From Mucilaginibacter sp. 44-25 (GTDB lineage: Bacteria > Bacteroidota > Bacteroidia > Sphingobacteriales > Sphingobacteriaceae), in contig MKTS01000001.1 of the NCBI GenBank assembly GCA_001898335.1, positions 558,001 to 622,000 on the forward strand: a stretch of 64,000 bases of DNA, in the 5' to 3' direction. The notes under the pieces are model-generated. The model saw only the letters and a program-made list of their open reading frames with translations, did no database searches and was not told the DNA's origin. The first letter of the stretch is position 1. Each line of letters starts with the position of its first letter. A program made the position numbers and the translations under genes. Shown in pieces: positions 52,337 through 59,990 of the stretch.

Positions 52337-53686
52337 TTACACCGGAAACGTCATAATAAACGCTGACCCTTTACCTTCGTTTGATTGTACCTGTATGTTA
52401 CCCTTATGCAACAGCATTATTTGCTTACATAAGCTTAAACCAATACCGCTGCCGGTTTTACGCGTACTAAAAAAGGGGATGAATATCTTATCTAATAATT
52501 CCGGCGGCATACCTACGCCGTTATCAACCACTTTAAGCAGTAACTTACCACTTTGTTGTTCAGCCTGAAGAATGATCTGTGGTTCCTCACGGTCCTTAAC
52601 CGCTTCTATGGCGTTCACCAACAGGTTGATCAACACCTGATCCAGCAGGTTAACGTCGGCTTCTATAGTTAATGCCGGGTCGCGCAGGATGATGTCCAAT
52701 TCAATGTTCTTTTTTTCCAGTGTAGGTGTCATCAGGCTGTTGAGGTTCTCAAACATATCCCGCACTAACACGCGGTTAAGATCGAGCTTCGTGATCTTGT
52801 TTAGGCTGCGGTAACTCTCCGTGAATTTCAGCAACCCCTCGCTACGCCGTTTAATGGTATCAATACCCAACTCTATATCTTCCAGATCTACGTTTTGCAG
52901 GTTATCGGTAATATCCGGCGCCTGTAGGCGGTTTTTAAGTGTATCGGCAAGTGAAGATATGGGCGCTACCGAATTCATGATCTCATGCGTCATTACATTC
53001 AACAATTTCGACCATGCTTTGGATTCGGTTTCATCCAGGGCTTCGCTCACGTTCTGAAAAGCAATAAGCTTATTCAGTTTACCCTCGCTGCGCATGATAC
53101 TGGCGGTCACCAGCATTTTTACTTGTTGCTGTTCGCGAGTAATGCTCATTACCTTGGCTTCGCCGGGTTTAAGGTTAATCACTTCGCTATACAGAGCAGG
53201 TTCGCGCTTCTCGAGAGAATGAATAGATTTTAAATAGGGTATGCCTACCAGGTTTTTAAATGATTCATTTATCCAACCAATTTCGCCCGTTTCCTGCTCA
53301 TAACTAATAATTCCGGTATCAACCAGTTCCAGTATTTTTTGGAGATAATGGTATTGCGTTTCGCGTTCGCGGCTTATTACTTTAAAGGTGCTGTTAATGT
53401 CATTAAAACCTTTACGCAAGGGCTTAAGTTCATTCGGGGCTTTACGCACATCAAAATGCCTCGAAAAATCACGATAATGTATTGACTCTACAAACTGGTT
53501 CACTTCGTCCTGCGCCTTCTTGTTAAAGCGTATCAGGTCAAGCAATGAGTAGGTGAGCATAGGTATGGTAATTACCAAAAACAAATACTGCTGCAACACA
53601 AATATTACTAAAACGGTAGCCGTTACCGCTGCAAATAATAATACCACACGCAGCACGAGCCGCCACTCATAACGGTTAAATATCAT
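52337..53686 (-). CDS. NtrY/NtrB-like sensor histidine kinase with PAS domain
   Basis: A 449-aa inner-membrane kinase: two N-terminal helices (about residues 11-30 and 33-52), a linker, a PAS domain (about 115-215), the phosphoacceptor H234 in NVMTHEIMNSVAPISSLADTL, N-box DQVLINLLVNAIEAV, G1 VVDNGVGMPPE and G2 GSGIGLSLCKQI. It overlaps the start of the response-regulator gene by 11 bases, so the pair is translationally coupled. It probably phosphorylates the adjacent sigma-54 activator in response to an envelope or efflux-related signal. Confidence 0.93.
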   Translation of the reverse strand: MIFNRYEWRLVLRVVLLFAAVTATVLVIFVLQQYLFLVITIPMLTYSLLDLIRFNKKAQDEVNQFVESIHYRDFSRHFDVRKAPNELKPLRKGFNDINSTFKVISRERETQYHYLQKILELVDTGIISYEQETGEIGWINESFKNLVGIPYLKSIHSLEKREPALYSEVINLKPGEAKVMSITREQQQVKMLVTASIMRSEGKLNKLIAFQNVSEALDETESKAWSKLLNVMTHEIMNSVAPISSLADTLKNRLQAPDITDNLQNVDLEDIELGIDTIKRRSEGLLKFTESYRSLNKITKLDLNRVLVRDMFENLNSLMTPTLEKKNIELDIILRDPALTIEADVNLLDQVLINLLVNAIEAVKDREEPQIILQAEQQSGKLLLKVVDNGVGMPPELLDKIFIPFFSTRKTGSGIGLSLCKQIMLLHKGNIQVQSNEGKGSAFIMTFPV

Positions 53687-55031
53687 ACTTGCTTAATCTG
53701 CGGTAAAGGGCGGTGCGGGTTAAACCAAGCTCTTTGGCTGCACGTGTTATGTTGCCATTATGCTTATCAATTACACGTAATATGGCGTTTTTTTCCAGCG
53801 TGCTTAGCTGTATATTGTCCTCGTCAATCATATTTTCAGCGGGCGCTTCCAGTACGGAAAATATAAGGTCATCTGGTTTTAACAAGTGGTCGTCGGCCAT
53901 AATTACTGCTCTCTCAATGGTGTATTGCAGTTCGCGCACGTTACCGGGGTAGCTGTAGCTGCGTAGTTTATTGAGCGCGTAATTGTCAAAATCTACCGCA
54001 GGTTTCATGTATTTAGTGCTGTACATTTTAGCAAAATGCCTGGCCAAGACCACTATATCTTCGGAGCGTTTGCGTAGTGGCGGCATGTTAATTTCAACCG
54101 TATTGATACGGTATATCAAGTCTTTCCTGAACTTATTTTCGTTGGCCAGTTCATGCAATGGCACGTTGGTGGCGCAAATCAGCCTTATATTAATATCTAT
54201 GGGCTTATTAGTACCCAGCCTGGTTACCTGGCGGTTTTGCAATACAGTTAGCAGCTTTGCCTGCTGCTGCAGGCTGATGTTGCCAATTTCATCTAAAAAA
54301 AGTGTTCCGCCCTCAGCTTCCTCAAACCGGCCTATACGGTCTTCCCGGGCATCGGTAAAAGCACCTTTTTTGTGGCCAAATAGTTCACTCTCAAAAAGAG
54401 AATCTGTTAAGGCGCCAACGTCAACCTTCACAAAGGGTTTGTTGGCCCTTAAAGAGCGCTCGTGTATAGCTTTAGCCATGAGGTCTTTACCGGTGCCATT
54501 TTCACCAAGGATAAGGATATTGGCATCAGTAGGGGCTATTTTATTTACCTTATGAAAAATGTCTTCCATCACCTCCGATTCGCCAAGGATAGAAGTTTGG
54601 CCGTTGCTGCTTTTAGCAGATTTAGACGTTTTTGGCCCGCCTTCCTTTTTGTCCAGCAGATCGGTAATGGTATCTATCAACTTTTCGTTATGCCATGGCT
54701 TCACTACAAAATCGTTAGCGCCTTCCTTGAGTGAACGTACAGCCAGGTCGATATCCCCATACGCGGTGATCATGATCACGCATACATTCGGCTTCCATTC
54801 TTTTATCTTGCGCAGCCAATATATGCCCTCGTTACCGGTATTTATGGCGCTGTTGAAGTTCATGTCAAGCAGCACCAGGTCAATATTGTTCTTCTGTAAC
54901 AACCAGTTCAGGTTTTCGGGATTTTTCTCGGTGATGATCTCTTGGGTAAGCGGTTTTAGCAGCAGCTTAACCGCGGTAAGCACATCCGGGTCGTCGTCAA
55001 CAATAAGTACGTTGGCTTTTTTTAATATCAT
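53676..55031 (-). CDS. NtrC-type sigma-54-dependent response regulator
   Basis: A 451-aa activator from the ATG at 55031. REC domain with D56 (LVLLDMNF); AAA+ domain with Walker A GENGTGKD, L1 loop GAFTDA (instead of GAFTGA) in GHKKGAFTDAREDRIGRFEEA, Walker B GGTLFLDEIGN, and R-finger region YRINTVEINMPPLRKR; Fis-type HTH at the C-terminus (ITRAAKELGLTRTALYRRLSKYDI). It activates sigma-54 promoters when phosphorylated. Divergent from the efflux operon it probably controls. Confidence 0.94.
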   Translation of the reverse strand: MILKKANVLIVDDDPDVLTAVKLLLKPLTQEIITEKNPENLNWLLQKNNIDLVLLDMNFNSAINTGNEGIYWLRKIKEWKPNVCVIMITAYGDIDLAVRSLKEGANDFVVKPWHNEKLIDTITDLLDKKEGGPKTSKSAKSSNGQTSILGESEVMEDIFHKVNKIAPTDANILILGENGTGKDLMAKAIHERSLRANKPFVKVDVGALTDSLFESELFGHKKGAFTDAREDRIGRFEEAEGGTLFLDEIGNISLQQQAKLLTVLQNRQVTRLGTNKPIDINIRLICATNVPLHELANENKFRKDLIYRINTVEINMPPLRKRSEDIVVLARHFAKMYSTKYMKPAVDFDNYALNKLRSYSYPGNVRELQYTIERAVIMADDHLLKPDDLIFSVLEAPAENMIDEDNIQLSTLEKNAILRVIDKHNGNITRAAKELGLTRTALYRRLSKYDI

Positions 55032-55211
55032 ATAAGCGCAGGTGATAGTTTTTGGGTGCAGCGTATTAAAAATACACCCGTGCAATTTAGCTTTTTAACA
55101 CAAAATATCGTACCATTTAGCTTATATTGATTAATTATGCTGATAATCAACAAGCAAACGGTTTTAATAAAAATAAGGCCGAAAATTCACTGTATCATAA
55201 CCGAACACTCC

Positions 55212-55297
55212 CTGTAACAGAAGCGTACGGTAAATAATAAAAAAATACTCGCAACTTACTGTTAAACAGATATTTAATTTGTGGCATATGTTTTTGT
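55212..55297 (+). promoter_or_regulatory. Upstream palindromes and poor sigma-54-like element before the efflux operon
   Basis: Two related palindromes, CTGTAACAG (55212-55220) and CTGTTAAACAG (55259-55269), have centres 48 bp apart. TGGCAT (55282-55287) with T-rich TTTTTG to 55296 resembles a -24/-12 element but the GC at -12 reads TG, so the match is weak. Inference: enhancer sites and promoter for the adjacent response regulator. Confidence 0.4.
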
Positions 55298-55325
55298 ATC
55301 TGTATGCCAAACATATACTAATAAC

Positions 55326-56579
55326 GTGGACAGAGTTATACAAAAAAAGAAATGGAGCAATAAACGCCTGATGACCATAGCCGGTGTAACAGGAGTGGTG
55401 GTTTTAGTTGCCGGAAGCATATTTTTTACATCAGGTAAAAGTAAATTAAATGTTGATACAGAGCGTATTACCGTAAGCGAAATAAAGAAGGGTGCATTTC
55501 AGGAATTTATACCGGTTAATGGTGTGGTAATGCCGTTAACAACCATATATCTTGATGCCGTAGAAGGCGGGCAGGTGGAGGAAAAATATGTTGAAGACGG
55601 TGCGATGCTTAAAAAAGGTGACCCGATACTCAAGCTTTCCAACATTGATGAGGAACTGAGCCTTGCTTCGCAGGAGTCGGCAGTATTTGGCGAGCAAACA
55701 CAAATGCAGATAGCGCATAACAACGCGCAGCAGAATACCGTAAGCAAGCTTAACCAGATGGCCGATGTTGATAACGCTTTTAAAGAAGCTGAACGTGTTT
55801 ACCTGCTTGATAAAAGCCTGTACGAACAAAAGGCCATAGGCTTACAGGAATACCAGGCGGCAAAAAATAATTATGATTACCAGGTACGCCGCAAACGTTT
55901 AACTACGCAGATACTAAAGCAGGACACCGCTTTAACCAGGCAACAGGAGCAACAGGCGCAAGAGCATTACGCTCAAATGAAAAACGCGCTAACCCTTATG
56001 CGTAAAAAAGTAGGCAGTTTAACCCTGCGTGCACCCATTGATGGCCAGTTAACCTCAATGGATGCCGAAGTTGGGCAGAACAAGAATAAGGGTGAACACC
56101 TTGGCCAGATCGACGCGCAAAACGGATTTAAAGTACGGGTTGATATTGAGGAGCACTATCTCTCACGGATATATAATGGTTTGATGGGCGATTTCGTGTT
56201 TGCTGATAAAACTTATAAATTAACCATAAAAAAGGTTTATACGCAGGTTACCAATGGCCGTTTCCAGGTAGATATGCAATTTGTAGGTGCTGTTCCTAAA
56301 GGAATACGTAAAGGCCAGACTTTACAGATACGCCTTGCGCTCAGTGACGAAACTACCGCATTACTGGTTCCAAAAGGCGGTTTTTACCAGCAAACAGGTG
56401 GTAACTGGATATTTAAAGTAAGTGAAGATGGTAAAACCGCGTATAAAACCGACATACAAATAGGCCGCCAAAACCCGGATTATTATGAGGTGCTGCAAGG
56501 ATTAAAACCAGGGGATAAGGTAATTACCTCAAGCTACGAAAGTTATGGGGATATACAGGAATTGGTATTGAAACAATAG
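55326..56579 (+). CDS. Membrane-fusion/periplasmic adaptor protein
   Basis: A 417-aa HlyD/MFP-type adaptor. GTG at 55326 (VDRVIQKKKWSNKRLM) is preferred; a further 15 upstream codons have no homology. It has one N-terminal membrane helix (residues ~17-38), then biotinyl/lipoyl half motifs around NGVVMPLTTIYLDAVEGGQV and VEDGAMLKKGDPILKLSN, an alpha-hairpin coiled coil (~110-230), the second lipoyl half SLTLRAPIDGQLTSMDAEVGQ and beta-barrel/membrane-proximal domain. It partners the MacB-type ATPase and permeases downstream as an export system. Confidence 0.9.
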   Translation: MDRVIQKKKWSNKRLMTIAGVTGVVVLVAGSIFFTSGKSKLNVDTERITVSEIKKGAFQEFIPVNGVVMPLTTIYLDAVEGGQVEEKYVEDGAMLKKGDPILKLSNIDEELSLASQESAVFGEQTQMQIAHNNAQQNTVSKLNQMADVDNAFKEAERVYLLDKSLYEQKAIGLQEYQAAKNNYDYQVRRKRLTTQILKQDTALTRQQEQQAQEHYAQMKNALTLMRKKVGSLTLRAPIDGQLTSMDAEVGQNKNKGEHLGQIDAQNGFKVRVDIEEHYLSRIYNGLMGDFVFADKTYKLTIKKVYTQVTNGRFQVDMQFVGAVPKGIRKGQTLQIRLALSDETTALLVPKGGFYQQTGGNWIFKVSEDGKTAYKTDIQIGRQNPDYYEVLQGLKPGDKVITSSYESYGDIQELVLKQ

Positions 56580-56667
56580 CAACAGGCTTGCAACACATGG
56601 GCGGTTAATCGCGTCTAAATAATTAGAAACTATAAAGTAGAAAACATAAATCACAATTAATAACAAG

Positions 56668-56702
56668 CCCTCCTCGCGTAAAAGCAGGAGGGTTTAAGGA
56701 GG
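56668..56702 (+). promoter_or_regulatory. Stem-loop with alternative pairing to the Shine-Dalgarno of the ABC ATPase
   Basis: CCCTCCT at 56668-56674 pairs with AGGAGGG at 56686-56692; its CCTCCT can equally pair with AGGAGG at 56697-56702, which is a strong Shine-Dalgarno sequence four bases before the ATG at 56707. Strong Shine-Dalgarno sequences are unusual in Bacteroidota. Confidence 0.6.
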
Positions 56703-56706
56703 CCAA

Positions 56707-57384
56707 ATGATAAAAATTACTAATCTTGAAAAATTCTACCGTACAGAAGAGGTAGAAACCATCGCCTTAAACAAACTTTCAATGCATGTTGATACCGGCG
56801 AGTTTGTAGCCATCATGGGCCCGTCGGGCTGTGGCAAATCAACCTTGCTGAATATATTAGGTATGCTGGACGACCCGGATGAAGGCAGCTATGTATTCAA
56901 TGGCATAGAAGTAGCGCATTTTAATGAGCGCAAGCGCGCCGATCTGCGTAAACATAATATAGGCTTTGTATTCCAGAGCTTTAATCTTATTGATGAGTTA
57001 ACTGTATTTGAAAACGTTGAATTACCCCTGATATATACTGGTGTAAGCGCATCAGAACGCGTTAAGAGGGTAGAAGAGGTGTTGGATAAGATGCAGATCA
57101 TGCACCGCCGTAACCACTACCCTCAGCAGTTATCGGGTGGTCAGCAACAGCGTGTGGCTATTGCGCGTGCGGTTGTAAATAAACCCAAACTTATCCTTGC
57201 GGATGAGCCCACCGGTAACCTGGATAGCAGTAACGGTAATGATGTAATGGAACTTTTAACAGACCTTAACGAACAGGGTACTACCATTATCATGGTAACG
57301 CACTCGGAACATGATGCCCGTTACAGCCACCGTATTATCCGTTTATTAGACGGACAAACCGTAATGGAAAACATTATGGTTTAA
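56707..57384 (+). CDS. MacB-like ABC transporter ATPase
   Basis: A 225-aa ATPase: Walker A GPSGCGKSTLLN, Q-loop FVFQSFNLIDELTVFENV, signature LSGGQQQRVAIARA, Walker B LILADEPTGNLDS, H-switch VTHSEHD. The sequence is typical of MacB/LolD-like ATPases. It serves the three permease genes that follow. Preceded by an extraordinary leader stem-loop and an SD AAGGAGG. Confidence 0.93.
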   Translation: MIKITNLEKFYRTEEVETIALNKLSMHVDTGEFVAIMGPSGCGKSTLLNILGMLDDPDEGSYVFNGIEVAHFNERKRADLRKHNIGFVFQSFNLIDELTVFENVELPLIYTGVSASERVKRVEEVLDKMQIMHRRNHYPQQLSGGQQQRVAIARAVVNKPKLILADEPTGNLDSSNGNDVMELLTDLNEQGTTIIMVTHSEHDARYSHRIIRLLDGQTVMENIMV

Positions 57385-57434
57385 ACCAGCCATTCCTTTA
57401 ATTTATTATAGTTAAGTGTGCCTCCTGCCCAAAA

Positions 57435-57466
57435 CCTCCGTTATCTTTTCCCCTTGATAACGGAGG
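57435..57466. repeat. Perfect stem-loop between ATPase and first permease
   Basis: CCTCCGTTATC at 57435-57445 and GATAACGGAGG at 57456-57466, loop of ten. No T-run. It may be an attenuator or transcript-stability element that adjusts permease expression relative to the ATPase. Confidence 0.6.
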
Positions 57467-57533
57467 CGCTGGGTTGGTTTACCGTCCTAACTTAAACCGA
57501 TCCTATTTTTACCTATTCAAAAACATCACAGTC

Positions 57534-59963
57534 ATGCTTAAAAACTACCTAAAAACCGCCATCAGGAGCCTCAATAAAAACAAGGGTTTCACCACTATAA
57601 ACCTTTTGGGTCTTACGCTGGGTTTAACATCCTGCCTCATGATCGTTCTTTATGTGGTTGATGAGCTTAGCTATGATAAGTACAATGTAAACCACGAACG
57701 CATTTTTCGGGTTAATGCAGAGCTTAAATTGGGCGATAACCAGGCTTCTTATGCGGTTTGTATGCCGCCGCTGGCAAAAACTTTGAAGGCAGAGTATCCT
57801 TTTGTTGCGCAATCAGCCAGGATTAAACCTGCTGGTACCACCCATGTTAAAAAGGGAAACCTAACTATTGTAGAAAACCGTATTGCCTTTGCAGACCCGG
57901 GGGTGTTTACCATATTCACATTGCCTGCCATTAGCGGCGATATTCAAACGGCGTTAAAAGACCCTCAAACAGTTGTATTAACTGAATCAACTGCGAAAAA
58001 ATATTTCAACACAACTGATGCCGTAGGTAAAACCATCGTTTTTAACGATAAGGATAACTTTAAGGTAACCGGTGTAATAAAAGACATTCCACAGCAATCG
58101 CATTTTAACTTTGACTTTTTTGTGTCAATGGAATCATTGCCTGAGAGCCGTGCCAATAAATGGTTGGAAAATAATTACAACACGTACGTTTTACTAAAAG
58201 ATAAAAAAGACGCGAAGACCCTGCAGGCAAGTTTACCCGCATTTTTAAGAAAGTTTAGCGGTCAGGAAATGCAAGCTGATCTGGGTATGAGTTATGACCA
58301 GTTTGAAAAAAGTGGCAGCTATTTCAGGCTGAACCTAACACCGCTTGACGATATACATCTTCGATCAGCACGTATTGGCGAACTGTCACCGAATGGTTCT
58401 GCTCAATATGTTTATATATTTTCGGCCATCGCTATTTTTATTTTGCTGATAGCATGTGTAAACTTCATGAATCTAAGCACCGCCCGCTCGGCCAACAGGG
58501 CGCGGGAAGTAGGGGTACGCAAAGTTTTAGGATCTTCCCGCAAGCATTTGGTTTTTCAGTTCCTTGCCGAGTCAATGCTGGTGACTTTGTTTGCAACTGC
58601 TGCGGCCTTTGTTGCAGCCATTATTTTACTACCCTTGTTTAACCAGTTGGCAGGTAAAGATATCGTTCTAACTGTGCCAACCCTCCTTTGGTTAATACCT
58701 GTATTATTTGTTGTAGTAATTATGGTAGGGGCCCTGGCTGGTTCTTATCCCGCATTTTACTTGTCGGCTTTCCAGCCTATAGCGGTATTAAAGGGTAAGC
58801 TCTCTGCAGGGTTTAAAAGTAGCGTGCTGCGTAATTTCCTGGTTGTTTTTCAATTTTCTATATCTATTTTCCTGATCATCGGTACGCTGGTTATCTACAA
58901 TCAGCTTAATTTTATACAAACCAAAAACCTGGGTTATAACCGTAACCAGGTATTGGTTATACAAAATGCTTTTGAGCTGAATGGTGAAGCCGGGACTTTT
59001 AAGCAGGAATTATCCCGTTTGCCCGGTGTGGTAAATTCAACCATGACAGGCTTCTTACCTACCTCCGGATGGGGCAACACACGTATATTTTTTAAAGATG
59101 CTACCCTGAACCAACGTGAATCATTATTTCCTCAAACCTGGGAGGTGGACGCGGATTGGATACCAACCCTCGGAATGAAGATGGCTGCCGGTCGTAACTT
59201 CTCAAGAGAAACGCAAACAGATTCATCGGCTGTGATCATAAATGAGTCAGCCGCGAAATTCCTTGGATTTAAAAATGCAGGAGATCAAACACTTTACCAA
59301 TCATTAGGTGGTAAAACAGAATTAGCAAATACTATAAAATATCATGTAATAGGGATAGTAAAAGATTTCAACTTTAGGTCGCTGCGAGAAAAGGTTGAAC
59401 CTATGGTGCTAAAACTTGGGAAAAACAACGGAGCTGTGAGCGTAAAGGTAAATACCGCTAATCTGCCGGCTCTAATGAGCCAGGTAAAAAATGTATGGTC
59501 AAAATTTTCTCCCAACCTGCAGATGAACTATTCATTCATGGATCAGGATTTTGATGCTATTTACCGCAGCGAGCAACGTATCGGAAAAATCTTTGTCATA
59601 TTCACTGTGCTGGCTATCATCGTAGCATGTATGGGCCTGTTTGGCCTGGCGGCTTATGCGGCAGAACAGCGCACCAAAGAAATTGGTATCCGTAAAGTAT
59701 TGGGTGCCGATATTACTTCTATAGTGGCAATGTTATCAAAAGATTTTGTGAAGTTGGTATTGCTGGCAGTATTAGTAGCCGCTCCACTTGGATGGTATCT
59801 TATGAATAAATGGCTGCAAGATTTTGCTTACCGTATACATATACAGTGGTGGGTAATAGCCTTGGCGGGTTTTGCAGCCCTGCTAATAGCCTTTGTTACC
59901 ATAAGCTTTCAATCAGTTAAGGCCGCGCTGCTAAATCCAGTTAATAGCCTAAAGGACGAATAA
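57534..59963 (+). CDS. MacB/FtsX-type ABC permease 1
   Basis: An 809-aa inner-membrane permease from the ATG at 57534 (MLKNYLKTAIRSLNKNKGF); the longer frame adds 20 residues without support. Architecture: N-terminal helix (~19-40), large periplasmic MacB_PCD domain, FtsX helices (~300-440) with the signature FMNLSTARSANRAREVGVRKVLG, second periplasmic domain and a second FtsX unit (~680-805, RTKEIGIRKVLGADITSIVAML). Bacteroidota homologues export small molecules, peptides or lipids; no substrate is assignable. Confidence 0.92.
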   Translation: MLKNYLKTAIRSLNKNKGFTTINLLGLTLGLTSCLMIVLYVVDELSYDKYNVNHERIFRVNAELKLGDNQASYAVCMPPLAKTLKAEYPFVAQSARIKPAGTTHVKKGNLTIVENRIAFADPGVFTIFTLPAISGDIQTALKDPQTVVLTESTAKKYFNTTDAVGKTIVFNDKDNFKVTGVIKDIPQQSHFNFDFFVSMESLPESRANKWLENNYNTYVLLKDKKDAKTLQASLPAFLRKFSGQEMQADLGMSYDQFEKSGSYFRLNLTPLDDIHLRSARIGELSPNGSAQYVYIFSAIAIFILLIACVNFMNLSTARSANRAREVGVRKVLGSSRKHLVFQFLAESMLVTLFATAAAFVAAIILLPLFNQLAGKDIVLTVPTLLWLIPVLFVVVIMVGALAGSYPAFYLSAFQPIAVLKGKLSAGFKSSVLRNFLVVFQFSISIFLIIGTLVIYNQLNFIQTKNLGYNRNQVLVIQNAFELNGEAGTFKQELSRLPGVVNSTMTGFLPTSGWGNTRIFFKDATLNQRESLFPQTWEVDADWIPTLGMKMAAGRNFSRETQTDSSAVIINESAAKFLGFKNAGDQTLYQSLGGKTELANTIKYHVIGIVKDFNFRSLREKVEPMVLKLGKNNGAVSVKVNTANLPALMSQVKNVWSKFSPNLQMNYSFMDQDFDAIYRSEQRIGKIFVIFTVLAIIVACMGLFGLAAYAAEQRTKEIGIRKVLGADITSIVAMLSKDFVKLVLLAVLVAAPLGWYLMNKWLQDFAYRIHIQWWVIALAGFAALLIAFVTISFQSVKAALLNPVNSLKDE

Positions 59964-59990
59964 TTTAAACATTAAACAAACCTGACTATC

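Noticed and set aside
53983..54555. 190-aa antisense frame inside the response-regulator gene
   Set aside because: It mirrors the conserved AAA+ coding strand and has no start signal or homology of its own.
55281..55325. Fifteen-codon upstream extension of the membrane-fusion protein
   Set aside because: No conserved sequence, and it would run through the promoter-like element; GTG at 55326 is preferred.
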